64,000 nt of DNA from Evernia prunastri (lineage: Eukaryota; Ascomycota; Lecanoromycetes; Lecanorales; Parmeliaceae): NCBI GenBank assembly GCA_003184365.1, contig NKYR01000074.1:124680-188679 (forward strand), read 5' to 3'. Every line of letters starts with the position of its first letter. Within the stretch, counting starts at the first letter, position 1. A program made the translations under genes and the position numbers. The notes beneath the pieces were generated by a model that did no database searches, had not been told where the DNA came from, and saw only the letters and a program-made list of their open reading frames with translations. Below, piece after piece: positions 11,276 to 23,051 of the stretch.

Positions 11276-12495
11276 CCTCCCCTCTCTCCTCCTCCCCCAA
11301 GACTCAACAACCCCCCCACAAACACCATCTCCTCCCCTTATTCGTTTCAATCCCTCACCCCCCCGCCGCTCCATTCCAATTCCTCCCCTCCAATCCATTC
11401 TATCCCATCCCGCCCTTTTCATCCCTCTCCTTCAATCTCTGCCGTCCAGATCCCCATCTCCCATCCACAACCCGCAGCGCACATCTCCAGATACCATACG
11501 CGGAAGCGACGAGCATAAATAGACCTTCACAGATGAAGCAGGTAGGTAGGAATCTCGCGAGCACTATAGAAATACGAGGCACGTGTAGCAGGGGAGGGGG
11601 AGGGGCCTGCAGATGGGGTGGATCTGGACATGGGGGAACTCAGGGGGATGGCGCAGGCTGGGGTTGGGGAGATGTAAATGCAGATGGAGGTTGGGTTTGT
11701 CAAGGAAGATGTAGATACAGATGTAGATGGGACAGATGGGACAGACGAGGGTGATAGAGATGAGTTGGGAAGAGGAGGCTGTGTGTGGTTATGATGGCTT
11801 GTGGGGGGAATTGAGGGTTAGTGGGGTTCTTTGCGCTTGGGGGAGGAGAGGGAGAGAGGGGGAGAGGGGGTCGAAAGGAGAAGAAGGAGAAAGAGAGGGA
11901 CTGAGGAGGAGAGAGCGAAACGCTGTCAGGGCTCACGGCTGTGTATTCCTCGCTCCTCTAGGGTTCGCTTGAGGATTGAAAAGCATGGCCCCGACCACAT
12001 AACAACCAGCTACCGCCCCCATCAAAACCCTGACGCTTAAAGCTCGGACAGCAGACCACGACCGTATCATAACAACGGCCCGTTCGATCCGTCTTCCGCG
12101 CTTCTGTCCCGCCGTGAAAAAGCACACACACGTGCTGCCTTTTCGCTCCTCTTTGTCCTATCCCCCAGCGTAAGCACCGTCGTGAGGTAAGTCCTGGGCC
12201 GTAGTCCTAAGTGTGGTGGCGTCGAGAGGGGCAATTGTGCTCGGTGCTCATGGTGGTTGCATCTGGAAGGTGGAGCATGCGTGTAGTGAAGGTGCTGGCG
12301 GGAGTGTAGATGAGGATGTGGTGTCCAATGGGTATGGAGCCATTGTGACAGCTTGCAATTTAACCATCGGCAGAGAGCGAGCCTCGTTCAATCCCAAAAA
12401 CCGAGCAAAAGAAAACGCATCAATCCGCTCCAAAAGATAGCTGACCCCCTCGCGTCCGGCCTCCGCTTCCTGGCGATCTCCTACTCCCATCGTAA

Positions 12496-12741
12496 CTACA
12501 CGTGAGAACCCCCCACCATAGCCGGCAGCGGCATCATCAAAATCGGCGGCGGCGGCGGTCCTGGTGACGCATGCTTCTTCTCGCTGCTGTTGGAGGGAGT
12601 GGTGTCGGCGGACGAGGAGGAGCTCGATCCCGTCATGAACCTGCGCTTTTTGGGCGGGGGGATGTTGACGAAGATCATGACGGCGGCGAGGAGGAGGATG
12701 GTGGCGATGACGCCGGCGGCGATGATGCCGCCTTGGACCAT
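12496..12741 (-). CDS. 81-residue single-pass membrane miniprotein
   Basis: Candidate single-exon gene. The N-terminus (residues about 5-26) is one strong transmembrane helix rich in Ile, Leu, Val and Ala, followed by a basic stop-transfer patch (PPPKKRR), a Ser run, and a Pro-rich tail with six consecutive prolines. This topology, with a short outside N-terminus and a disordered cytosolic tail, is common in fungal single-pass proteins. The start ATG is preceded by an A/C-rich leader typical of the genus of promoter. The GC-rich overlapping frames on both strands are open too, so composition alone does not prove coding. Function is unknown. Confidence 0.45.
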   Translation of the reverse strand: MVQGGIIAAGVIATILLLAAVMIFVNIPPPKKRRFMTGSSSSSSADTTPSNSSEKKHASPGPPPPPILMMPLPAMVGGSHV

Positions 12742-14947
12742 TGCGAGCGTGTTGGGTGTTGGGTTTGGTCTTGTTCGATGAGAGATGGATAGCTAGAGGG
12801 AGGGATTGGTGGGCTGGGAGGTCTGTGAGGGTTGGGAGGTGTGAGTCGTTTGTGTGAGCATGCAGGAGAGGTGGGAGGTGGGAGATGGGAGATGGAGAGA
12901 GAAGCCGGGGGATAGTGAAGCCGAATGGGTACGGTAGGGGTCCAATCGGGAGGGGTTGGTCATGTGGCGACGCGTCTCTGCGTCTCTGACCGGAAGAGGG
13001 GAAGAAGATCCGGTGCCTTTGCTTAGATTGCTTCTTCGAAATGGCGCTCTTTGAATTATTCCTAGCACTGCAAGGCAGGTTACAGTACAGGTATTGGTAG
13101 ATGCGAGGATCTGCTCTGGTCTGGGTGGAGAAGCGATTCTTTGATCGAAATCTACGTTTCAGTGAAGATGATGGTTTTTGGGACGAGAAGGCCCAGTGAC
13201 ATTTCGGCTCTGCAGGGCCGGAATGTCTAATTGGGCGAAAGCTCCGAGTGGCAAAAGGATTCGGTGGGCAGAACTCTGGGATCGAGCAATAACCCTGGAA
13301 ACCTGGTTTGGAGATAGGTAATCGGTTGAAAATGCGTATTCCAATTGCTCTAAATAACTTCTGGGTGTGGAACAGCGAGATGGATCCTCGGCGATGTTGA
13401 CCTCTTTGGCGTCCCAGAGATTTTCTTGCTTCGAACTGCCACCTTCTCTTTTGCACCGCCCCCCAGAAACTGTGGCTTCGCACGTATGAGGTGATGGCTT
13501 GCCAGAACAACCGGATCAGCGGCATAATCAAAGATACCGAATGCTCCTGTATTAACTAATAGCTTCAGATTTGTCAGCGCTTTAGTCGTAATGTAGCGCA
13601 AAGACAACATCGTATACTTCATGATTCCGCAAATGCATAACATTCGCAGACGCTACGAATCGTTCGTACGCGCAAGCTTTTCGGTTGCCCGCTTCGGTTT
13701 CGACATTCTGCACTTCATTCACTCATTTCGTCGCTGGGGGTAAGAGTGACTTATCTCCAACGTAAGAAATTGGAAAACCGGTTGACCCAGTTCGGACGCG
13801 AGTGATCTGCTTTGGTTTCAAATACCAGGGAGAGCTGGCTCACTAAGTGACAGTCATATTTAACAGGCTCTTCATCCCTGGTGGGACCTTGCGCTCATGA
13901 TAGCGCTTTTTGTCTGATGAAGACGTATGATATTATTATTAGTGAAATGAACACCTCGTCTTGAACGCCGGAGACTGTTGTTCCACTTTGAGATAGGCAA
14001 CAGTGTACCGCAACATGTACTGGTGAGTTGTGTTTTGATGCCTGGAAAGCGGAAGATTATCGACGGTGTCTCCCAATATCCACATTCCTTCTAATCTCAG
14101 GAACTCACGCTGCATGATGCTAAATAGACTTTCAAAGAACATATTCCTTAAGGATTCTTGAAGTGCCTGTTATAATGCGGACGGAATCGGCCCCAATGAA
14201 CTGTTCCTGCCAAGGATTGTAAATTTTGTTGGGGTCGGCGCTGAAGATGGACCGGGACCGTTGATCGGAGCTTCATAAGATGCGTTGTTTAAGGTTCGCG
14301 TATCCTGTCGGGCTCGTTTGTCTTCTGGGTCAAGAGGTTGGTCATTGATTCTACCATCAAGATTGATAGTGCTGCTTGCACATGCTGTTACGAGGTCACG
14401 ATTGTTTCGAAGGTACCGACCAGAATGACAACATCGGAGCAATTTGTGGTTGTTGTTGAATTTATGATGGCGAGTAGAAGGGATACGCTACTCTTTCATG
14501 GTCCGGGTTCGAAGGAAGTACCTGAAGACTTCCAAAGGTCAATGCAGACGATTTCATAGAGATATCCCCAGGAGCGCGGTTTGAGCACTAAATACGGCCT
14601 TTGATGTTACTCACTCTCAAGATCTAAAGTAGGCAAGAAATATTGACGGGCTGTTGCCCGAATAAATTGCCTGACTTCGGAGGACGACGGGTAAATTGGG
14701 TGATTGCAGCCGAACGATAATCCTGAAAATATAAAGAGAGAATGCCCGAATAGACATTGGTGCTGTTTCCGTTCAGTATCTCATTGATCCTTTTAGAATC
14801 AGTGCTAGACTTCGTCGAGACCGTCCCTCTACCCAAGCGTGTCTCAATACCCAAACCACCTGGCTTCTCACTTACATAGGAACAGTGTAAGCCCAATAGG
14901 GATTTCTGCCGCTCATCACGATAAATTTCAAGGCAGATACCTTGGAA
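12742..14947. other. Intergenic, nothing recognised
   Basis: About 2.2 kb in which the open frames look like compositional shadows. No repeat, hairpin or RNA gene stood out. The last 48 bp before 14948 stay open in the frame of the next gene, so an upstream exon of that gene is possible. Confidence 0.5.
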
Positions 14948-15679
14948 ATGGGGTACGAAAAGACCAAGCCTATGCCGCCCCTGCAAGCACTGGCCAAGAA
15001 GCTCGAGCCTGAGGGTGAGCACATCGAACATGGGCTTTTGGAAAGTGAAAAGAAGTGGGTTCCAAAACAGCAAAAAGGATCCAAGCACATGCCGCCTCTC
15101 GAAGCGCTTGCCAAGAAAAAAGATCCTCAGGCTGGTGATCTCGCCGGATCTGGAGATCGGAAAGATGGACAAAAGAGAGCGCATAAGCAAGAAGAAGAGA
15201 AGGATACAACCAAGAACTCCGGTCTAGGCCCCATATCAGAGCCCGCGCACAAGAAGGCGCGTGCCGAGAGCCATTCTGAACGGGTTGAGAACCCGCTCGA
15301 TCGATACCAAAATATGCCAGAGCGAGAGGATGAAAAAGGAGGAGACCTAGGGACCGGAGTCAAGGGATTGCCAACGAAGAGAAGTTTCCAGGTTTCGAAA
15401 CATGCCCATTTCGATAATTCTGAATTCGGAGCTAAGGGGCCCGAAGGAAGCAGGAAGACTGAATCGAACAGGGTCACTGGCGGCAAGGTTGGCGGCAAAC
15501 AGTCAGAATCCCCATTCGATCGCGAACAGGCACGTAGTACTAATCCATTTGTGGGTACTCAAGGGCGCAGAGCAGATAATAGGAAAACACCGCAAGCGCC
15601 AATCGGGTCCTGGGTGACCAAAAATGCGGGCAATAATTTCAAATGTTTCGAACAGTGGGACTTGGGTGATGACGAGTAG
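14948..15679 (+). CDS. Lys-rich disordered hypothetical protein with a duplicated motif
   Basis: Single-exon reading frame of 243 residues from the first in-frame ATG; the frame is open back to about 14900, so an upstream exon cannot be excluded. The protein is very hydrophilic (Lys, Glu, Gly, Ser, Asp) with no membrane or signal segment. Near the start, a motif of the form K-x-MPPL-x-ALAKK occurs twice about 39 residues apart, evidence of an internal duplication. A KKAR cluster near residue 98 could act as a nuclear localisation signal. The C-terminus ends with an aromatic/acidic tail (WDLGDDE). No family recognised; nuclear location is inference only. Confidence 0.6.
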   Translation: MGYEKTKPMPPLQALAKKLEPEGEHIEHGLLESEKKWVPKQQKGSKHMPPLEALAKKKDPQAGDLAGSGDRKDGQKRAHKQEEEKDTTKNSGLGPISEPAHKKARAESHSERVENPLDRYQNMPEREDEKGGDLGTGVKGLPTKRSFQVSKHAHFDNSEFGAKGPEGSRKTESNRVTGGKVGGKQSESPFDREQARSTNPFVGTQGRRADNRKTPQAPIGSWVTKNAGNNFKCFEQWDLGDDE

Positions 15680-15869
15680 AGATAAGAAATAGCCTTGTAA
15701 AGAACAAAAAGCCGTTCGAATAATAGAAATAATGATAAATGTGAAGTTGTACACATTTTGTAGTGCGATAGACTGATGGGTATGGCCTTGTCAATGCAAT
15801 TTGTTGCTCCTGAGGCCTTCCATCACTTACATTTTCCACGACTTTCGATACAAAAACGATTCGGCTCGA

Positions 15870-16551
15870 TCAGCGCTGGGGTAAAAATTGAATCTCGGCG
15901 AAACTGAAGGCCTGACAGACCAACTGGCCTTGTCCGCGCAGTATCAGATCTGACTTCCCAGGGACCAGAATCACGGACCCTGAAACCCATTCAATGTCGA
16001 TAGGATGTCCGCCATCGGCTGGTTGCGCTTGCACCCGTACACTGCCGTTTTCATAGATCGGTATCATGACGAGGAGTACAATGTTTGAAAGATCGATGGT
16101 ACCTTGCTGCATGACGGCTATCTTTGGTTCGACGCTGTGATTTGATTTACGCCAGTTGAACAGTGGGCTGAGAATGGGATTATCGGAGAATATCTAAATT
16201 ACATGTCAGCTGGACCATGGAAAAGGTTCGTAGCAAGGCGACAAACCTACCTCATGGTAATAGGAGTCCCGAAACTCTTTCCAGATGGGCCTCACAAGCT
16301 TCCTGCTCGGCTCGAGCAACTCATTCATGGGGAATGAGCAAGTACGGAAAGCTGTCTCTGACAATGAGGTCCAGGAACTCGACCTTGGTAGGGTGTGTGT
16401 CGAACAGCCGATGGACATTCTCATCCTTGAGCTTACCTACAGACGCCTGTACATATCTGGAAAGGGAAGGGGTTGGCCGGTAGACACCAACGATGTTATC
16501 AAAGAGCTTCGGTACAAGTGCCACCGTCGTCGCAGTGTTGGGAGCCACCAT
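15870..16551 (-). pseudogene. Unknown two-exon gene with a 1-base frameshift
   Basis: Exon 1 starts at the ATG at 16551 (MVAPNTATT..) and reads well to about 16330, where a CCCC run is followed by an immediate stop; shifting by one base restores a good frame (MNELLEPSRK..) that continues to the donor GTAGGT at 16250. A 57-bp intron (acceptor TTTAG) joins it in phase to exon 2 (16193-15870), whose product is rich in beta-strand-like Val/Ile segments. The coherent sequence on both sides of the shift and the valid downstream intron suggest a real gene with a single-base lesion, or a sequencing error in the C run. No family is recognised; the C-terminal part loosely resembles a small beta-sandwich or cupin-like fold, which is a guess. 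Confidence 0.5.
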
Positions 16552-16894
16552 TATGGTGTTGACTAGGAAATGATATTGATGCCATCTCCAGGATCGGTGC
16601 GAGAAAATGTAAATCCGTAGGAAGTTCGGACGAAAACACAGAACCAATCGTTATCTTGTGTAACGTGAACGCTTCCGATTTGTTTACTTCCATGGAGCAG
16701 ACGAGGTCGAAGTCGATTTTGGCACTAGCGCTTCACGCGCCTAACACGATAATACTCTACTTAGCTGCCGTCAAAACAGCAGGGATTTGACAAGGGCACT
16801 GCATAGATGATGATAATGCATGTAGCTCCTTGGTCCGAAATTTTCTGGCTATGGAAGCACTTCTCAGTTCCAGGATTCATGATCCGCTTTCTCT

Positions 16895-18442
16895 CTACAC
16901 AGATTTATCCCATCCGAAAATGGTATCTAGCAATAGGGGCGCCAACACCCGAGCTCCAGGCGTCCCGACACATCTGTTTATTCTGTTACCTCTCAATGTG
17001 CTCAACCAACCCCCGGTGTCCCCAGAGACTTCACTCTCCCCATCATCGTTATCTAGCATCTTCATGTTTCGCCGATCAATTACGCACATCCCTCTCGTCC
17101 ATTGACCCTGAGTCTCAACCCTGATGTCCTCGCCTCTTTTCATCCCCCAAGATTCGGGTCGGGCTGACGACGTGAGCGCATACCATATGCATACAATGTC
17201 GTGTAAAGCCATGCTCGTGCTTTCCCCTTCTTGGCCGTGGTAAAGGGATTCGGACTTCTGGAACGTGGCTGAGAGGAAGGCACCGACCCATTCAGCAAGA
17301 GGGCTGCCTTTGTCGATCAGCGGCTTAGTCTTTGCTTCCACTTCGTTTCGACGCAGCGTATGCGGGGTGGTGATGTCCAAGGGAAAAGTAGTCACGTTGA
17401 GTCTTCTGTCGCCGATTTCGTCTTTCTTAGGATAAGGCGGTAGCGAAGATGGTCCAGTCGTTGGTGGCGTTGTACTGGCAGGGTTTGGCGATGTCAACGC
17501 ATATACTCTTGCGGCCGCGGTCGCGTCAGCTATGCAGTTAAATTCCCCTACTGGTGTGATATTGCCAGGCTCGTCAATGGTTCCTCCCATGACTACAACG
17601 TCCTTGGCTTTCATGAATGTCTTCGGGTCTTCTGCGGCCGCTATGGCAAAGTTCGTCAACGGTCCGATTGCAATCAAGGTGATGGTGTCCACGGGATTCT
17701 CTTCAAGGATGCGGAGGATTTCGTGTGGTGAGTGGCGGTTGGAGGGTATGAACAACTTCGTATGAGATGCTGGATTAACATGGGCGGCGCTGACGGCTGT
17801 AGAAGAGAGTAGTGTTGCTTGTGGTGGGGCGTCGAAAAGATGGGACCAGGTTTCCGAGGGGCTGGTGTGGTGTGGGTGCTTAAGTCTAGATCAGTGGAAG
17901 TAGAGGCTGCCTATCATAGTCGTCGTACCGTATGATGGACATTGCCCAAGCCATCAATACCATCTGCTATTTATCAGCGACGAAGCGTAACCGTTTCAGT
18001 AAGATTGAAACGAACGATAGTAATCTGCCATCATAGTTTGACCACCCAGCGGTTCTTTGGCACCAACAGCAACGAGAGGCTTGCGTTCTTTCATCGTGTT
18101 AAAGCCTTCCGGTAGTCCTTGGTCCTTACGCCATTGCATTTCTTTCTCGATGACATTAAACATGGAAACGACATTACGAAGGCAGCTGGTGACACAATAT
18201 GAGCAAAGGAGCACAAACAAGTATCACCAACAGGACTTCTACTTTTGCGTGTCTACGTTGCCGTATGTGACTGAAATCAACAGTATCTCTATGTCCTCGG
18301 CCCTTGACGCCAACGCCATTAGTAGAGCGAGGACATCATCGCAGCCCTGCCACCAATTGTCAGGATCAGCACAAAGCTCGCAGCCTTAAGAGGCGAGAAT
18401 GCCCACCGGATCGGTGTCAATGATGACCCTAGTTTTCGCCAT
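16895..18442 (-). CDS. Inosine-uridine preferring nucleoside hydrolase
   Basis: Predicted 442-residue enzyme that cleaves the N-glycosidic bond of ribonucleosides to ribose and base, for purine/pyrimidine salvage. Five exons: 18442-18407, 18346-18243, 18185-18016, 17963-17929 and 17878-16895, with introns of 50-60 bp and consistent phases. Splicing the first intron rebuilds the Ca2+-binding hallmark DTDPGCDD (residues 9-16); later come TYGNVD, the DGLGNVHHTHPH segment, IGPLTNFAIA, VVMGG, GEFN and a late ALHDIV with the conserved His-Asp. The family is usually 310-350 residues; the extra length is in a Pro/Ser/Thr insertion around the middle and a C-terminal extension. No signal peptide, so probably cytosolic. 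An upstream start is unlikely because the hallmark lies close to the N-terminus, as usual. Confidence 0.9.
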
Positions 18443-19841
18443 GGTGGGAATCTAGTACACACTTGGACAAAACGATCGTCATGCGTGGCTACAAGTAGGT
18501 TGCCAGGTTGCCTGACCAGCCTTTCGACGGTCTTCACCGAGCTTTAGCCGAGGATTACGAGTACACTACGACCAAGAGGGTTTCCTTGACACAAAGTTTT
18601 CACGTGTCGCTTTATCCGTAACTCCTACATGCGACTCTGTGACTTTTGTTGCCACAGGCCCCCACCAGCGCCTCGGTCCTATCTTCGTGGGAGGCAAATT
18701 CGAACTGCTGCTGTCGTGTGAGGGAGGACTGCGGTCCAACCTTCAATTGCTGCTAGAGTACCCTAGATTCTCTTTAGGCTGCGCCGAAAGAGACATCCAA
18801 ATCCGAGCTACCACGTTCTGGCTATCCATCACATCATTCCTCTAGAGGGATCTTTGCTACGCCATGCGAAGAGCTGCGGAAATATACTTTCTGGCGTGGA
18901 CATCTGGTGCCTAGAGCATGGAGTATTGCAAAAGGACACGATGTGCTAGAGTAAAAGAAGGCAAGGGGGCTCATCAAGAGGATGTGGCTCGGAAGCATTG
19001 TGAAAGTTGAAACCCTTTCTGCCTACTTCTTCCTACTTGTACACATTAGATACTTTATTATTCCTTCCCATTCGGATATCGGCATAGCTGCGGGTAACAT
19101 TGCATACTCCCTTTGCGACCTATGAGACATGTCCATGCTGTTTCAGCCTTTTTTCCACACTGCATCTGAAATGTCTGAAGATCCCTGGGCTCATGCAGGA
19201 GTGCAGACTCCATGCAGAAATCATGCAGTCGCATTGCCACGGTGGGAGAAGATCATTGTCGGAAAAGGTGTTTGGGAGGGGGGGCAGCCTGAGGGGAAAT
19301 TTCCGGTTTTGGACCGATCTAGAAGTCGTGCATATGTCGCCGGTGGCTTGATCAAATCAAAAGGTGTCAAAAGTATACGAATTGCATCATGTAACTAAAT
19401 GGACATGAAAAATTGACATTATCGATATGTAGGGAGACTCGTATTTTGTTTTTTCTTGTATTTTTGCTGTTCTCTCGGACCCCTCGACCCTTGCATAAAA
19501 GAAAAAAAGAGACTTCTAACACTTTTATATTTAGAAGATCAGGCTATTGCGCGGCAAGCAGGGATCTTTCTTATGCACAGCCTTTCCCTAAACTGGTTTA
19601 GCCCTGAACGCGTAACCGAGGGGGTGTGAAGCCTCATTTAAATGCAGTGCATGATGCATCTTTGTTGCCCATATCAACCAACTTCTTCCCCTTTCTTTCT
19701 TCTCTTCTTTCTTTACTTCTTCCTCTCTCACACTCGCTCACATATCTGCCTTCAAACACAACCGAAACCACTTTCTCTATACTCTAAACCTCATACCCAA
19801 TATCTCTACATACCGCCTTTAACAATCACATATTCCTCACC
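18443..19841. other. Intergenic with a CT-rich leader
   Basis: No gene seen between the nucleoside hydrolase (-) and the GPI-like protein (+); the interval is a divergent promoter. From about 19680 to 19760 the + strand is strongly CT-rich, the usual signature of highly expressed fungal genes just before the transcript start. Confidence 0.55.
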
Positions 19842-20474
19842 ATGCGTTACTCAATCATCCTCCCTGCTTTCGCGGCTGCTGCTCTCGCACAATCCGGTGG
19901 GGTAAGTTCTACCAGTGCCCATTCCATCTGGCTTTCATCATGGCGACCTGAGCTCAACCTTCCTATGCCACTATACCCTTGTCTCTTGGTGTCAAGCTCT
20001 CAAGCTGTCATCTGTTCACTCTGCTCATGCTGACCTTTCTTCCGATAGAGCCTCACCACGTCGACTTCGCTTCGTGCTGTGACCTCCCAGCCCCTGCCGG
20101 TCACCACTCAGCCACTCCCAGTCACCACTCAGCCATCTCCGGTAACTTCTCAATCCAGAGCTGCCACTGTCCCAGCAGGTGTGAACGGCACGAGTATCGT
20201 CTCAGCTGGCACCGGCGCTTCTAGCGCCAACGGCACAGCCTTCAACTCAGCGAGCATCAGATCCTCTGCTTCCTCCGCTTCCACCAAGGCCTCTTCTGCT
20301 ACCTCTTCCGGCACCTCTCGTTCTAGCGGCACATCCTCCACCTCCGGCTCCGGCTCTGGCTCCACCACAAGTTCCGGTTCAACCACAAGCACGAGCAAGG
20401 CTGCTGCGGCGGATATGGTTCAGCCCGTCCTCGGCCTCGGCTTTGCCGGTGCCATCTTCGCTGCTTTCTTGTGA
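19842..20474 (+). CDS. Ser/Thr-rich secreted, probably GPI-anchored wall protein
   Basis: Predicted 161-residue surface protein. Exon 1 (19842-19901) encodes exactly the signal peptide (MRYSIILPAFAAAALAQ); a 147-bp intron (GTAAGT..GATAG) precedes exon 2 (20049-20474). The mature part is almost wholly Ser, Thr, Ala, Gly and Pro, with three tandem PVT(T/S)Q-type Pro/Thr units near the start, an N-glycosylation sequon (NGT) twice, and long Ser/Thr blocks suited to O-mannosylation. The C-terminus (VLGLGFAGAIFAAFL) is a hydrophobic tail after a small-residue stretch (AAADM), matching a GPI-attachment signal. No Cys-rich CFEM domain is present. Likely role: structural cell-wall or adhesion protein; partner unknown. 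Confidence 0.85.
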
Positions 20475-21755
20475 AGCGTGTGACGCCCGGACTTGTTGGA
20501 GCGGAATCTTTGAGCGGCATTGAACAGGGGTATTTGGTCCGCGACCAAAGTGAAGATCATGGACCGGCGTTCTGCTCGAGACACAATAGTAATTGGCAGT
20601 TGGTGGTGCATGGACAATCATCCTTCGATTCAGTGAGGCCAAACCAGTCTTTTAATAACTAATGGCGCATCTGGCTCGCCATTAGGGCTCGTGCTCTTTT
20701 CAGTAGATAGATCAATGAAGGATAAAAGCTGCCCCTGACAACAGTGTCGTTCTGAGATGGAACGCCGATCTTTTTCGCTATTTGACCATCGTCAACAATG
20801 AAAGTCTTGCTTCTGAGTCCTTTGCATCTGTGCACTCATCTGAGACGGTAACGTGCCTTTGCACAGTAGTCCTAATAATATTCAAGACATTTTGTTGCAC
20901 AATGAGAAGCTGCCATGAGTGCGCCTCGAAGCCTACTTGCCGGCGACTACCTGTTGCAGCGCCTAGCGTTTCAGATCCGCTTCCCAAATTTGAGAGATAG
21001 CCCCCTGTTGGAATGCGTCTTTGTCCACTTCGCTCACGCTCCTTCTCCCTCTCCATTACAATCGTTTCACAACTGTCAATGTCAATAAAAAAGATGAAAG
21101 GTGATTCAATTGCATCCAAGAAACCCAAAGTAAAGCTACCTAAAAGGCCCGTGCCCGTCAGATCTTCGGTCCAAAAACCCCTGTCACCTTCGAACGTGGG
21201 GGTCTCGAGGTCTATCCTCCGCTAATCCGCTACCAAGTTCTACACCATCCTCTCTATACCATGATGATATGACGGAAGCTCGACATCTCTGTTCTGCTCT
21301 ACAAGTCGAGTGTACGCCCGAATTGTCCACAAGAAGCAGTACCTAACCAGTACCTATCTCCCAGCTCGCTCGAGGAGGAATCTTCTGGTGTCGGCCCTCT
21401 GACGTTAGACCTCTGGACGACCTGTTAATATCAATTGAAGACTTCACATCTTACGACATACTCCGGATGAACATCACTCCTCACTACATACTGGAGACCA
21501 ATTGAAAATGGCGGTCTTCGGAGGCGGAATGGTCTCGTATCCATCTTGATAGAAGAGGCCAGCTTCCCTGAAAGCGGGAGCGCAGCATTACATCCAGACC
21601 TCAGGCATTGCGGGGTTGATCTTCTTCTGCTGAATGAACCCCTCAAACCACATCTCAAGTCGCACTCAAAGCTTGTACGCCCACTGGACCCTCGCACAAT
21701 CTGTAGACAACGTACCGTCCAACCTCACATCGCGCCCCTGTCCCCCAGACTCGGA
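20475..21755. other. Intergenic, nothing firm
   Basis: A short frame at 21,079-21,225 encodes a basic peptide but lacks supporting context. The frame of the next gene is open upstream to about 21546 without an ATG, so an unannotated 5' exon or leader may lie here. Confidence 0.45.
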
Positions 21756-23051
21756 ATGTTCCTCACCGGTTCTTGGTTCTGGCGCGGCTTCCAATCAGCA
21801 ATATTCTACTACATCTCCTGCGCCCCCTGTACGAAGCTGAACTATCGTCGGAAACGCAGGAAACAGATGAAGCGTGAAAAGGCGCTCCGTGAAGCCGAGG
21901 AAGGTCTCCAGCAGCACCCCTCTCCATTCAGCACCAACCCCTACTGGAAGGAAGAGATAGCGCTTGGCCCAGGTCCACCGCAAAAAAAAGCAAACAGGGA
22001 TGGAAAGGGCAAGCCTAAAGATAGCAGGGATTTGCGGACTGGCGGAGTTGGAAGCAGTACAGGGACTGGCACAAGTAGTGCAGATACAATGGTCGGTGAG
22101 GAGGTCAGAGATAGTGGAGAAGGTTGGAATAAGAGGAGATATCAGAGGGAAGATGAAATATTGTGGGGAAAGGAAGAGGATGGCAATCCGACGGGGTCGA
22201 CACCGTTTTCGAGGTCAGCCGGCGGCAATGCGAGCTATTACCAGGCAAGGAACCCAGCGGTCAATGATTTGCACCCGCCTGTCGTGAGCACTCAGCCGAC
22301 ACACCGGTGCGAAACACAATGGATGCTGCAGCCACCACCAAGGGCGAAGATCATGGCGGGAAAGGAGAAAGCGAATACACCAAACAGGAGCAGAAGTGAG
22401 AGTGGTGCCAGTCGGGACAGCAAGGCCAGCGGAAAAAAGCCTGAAAGCCTGGGCCGTCAGGTTGGAGAGCGTTTGATGGAATCGAAGCTAAAGAGGGGAG
22501 AAAACTCAGAAGCCGCTTCATCTTCCGTGGCTATGAGCAGAGTGTCTTCAGCTAGAAGCACGGCTTCATCAATGAGAATCGCGCAAGGCCAACCGCACGA
22601 CAGAGATCCCCCACTTTCTCTCCGCCCGCCTTCATCCGAGTCAATGAACCGCAAACCTCCACCACCACCCATCAGCATATCCTCCGAACCTTCCCTCTTC
22701 CCACCACCCGCCGCCCGGCCCCCGCTCTCAACCATCCCGTCAGCGTCTCTACCCCAAAAGCCAAAGGACCGACCCCCACACCTCCGTCCTCTGCTCATCT
22801 CAACAAACAGCGCCTCATCCCTCCACGTCCTGCAAGAGCTCGTCGCGCCCTCTACCCAACTCAACACCATCAAGGCCGCATCCGCTCCGATACCGGACGC
22901 CGCCGTCAGCGTGAAGCTCCCGCCCGTGAGCCGTCGGGAAGATGCCGATTTGCGGCTGCCGGAAGTGGACAGCTGGTTCCCGGACAGCGGGTGGAGCTTT
23001 CCGGCCAACTCGGCAACGGAACCTAGACAGAGGTGGAGCATGGATATTTAG
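21756..23051 (+). CDS. Fungal conserved membrane-anchored disordered protein
   Basis: Predicted 431-residue single-exon protein of a family I recognise as widespread in filamentous ascomycetes but uncharacterised. The N-terminus is distinctive: MFLTGSWFWRGFQSAIFYY, a short hydrophobic anchor followed by a Cys pair (CAPC, a possible palmitoylation site) and a basic RRKRRK patch, then a conserved stretch around NPYWKEEI and GPGPPQKKANRDG. The remaining 300 residues are disordered, rich in Ser, Pro, Arg and Lys, with poly-Pro near residue 305, and close with a hydrophobic DSWFPDSGWSFP motif near the C-terminus. The ATG at 21756 was preferred to the longer open frame because it places the anchor at the N-terminus. 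Role unknown; peripheral membrane scaffold is inference. Confidence 0.8.
   Translation: MFLTGSWFWRGFQSAIFYYISCAPCTKLNYRRKRRKQMKREKALREAEEGLQQHPSPFSTNPYWKEEIALGPGPPQKKANRDGKGKPKDSRDLRTGGVGSSTGTGTSSADTMVGEEVRDSGEGWNKRRYQREDEILWGKEEDGNPTGSTPFSRSAGGNASYYQARNPAVNDLHPPVVSTQPTHRCETQWMLQPPPRAKIMAGKEKANTPNRSRSESGASRDSKASGKKPESLGRQVGERLMESKLKRGENSEAASSSVAMSRVSSARSTASSMRIAQGQPHDRDPPLSLRPPSSESMNRKPPPPPISISSEPSLFPPPAARPPLSTIPSASLPQKPKDRPPHLRPLLISTNSASSLHVLQELVAPSTQLNTIKAASAPIPDAAVSVKLPPVSRREDADLRLPEVDSWFPDSGWSFPANSATEPRQRWSMDI

Larger units (their letters stand above)
9570..12495. other. Low-complexity intergenic region
   Basis: About 2.9 kb without a credible gene. It is dominated by a (CCTACA)n array, a 20-C run, a CCCCAA array, a 560-bp polypyrimidine minisatellite and purine-rich tracts (11,830-11,910). 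Long open frames here arise because CTT/CTC repeats contain no stop codons; they encode only Ser/Phe/Leu runs. Confidence 0.7.

Noticed and set aside
10603..11522. Long Ser/Phe/Leu-rich open frames (176 and 282 codons)
   Set aside because: They exist only because CTT/CTC/TTC repeats lack stop codons in all three frames.
12248..13531. 427-codon minus-strand frame
   Set aside because: His/Arg/Pro-rich, changes character repeatedly and overlaps the better miniprotein frame; looks like a composition effect.
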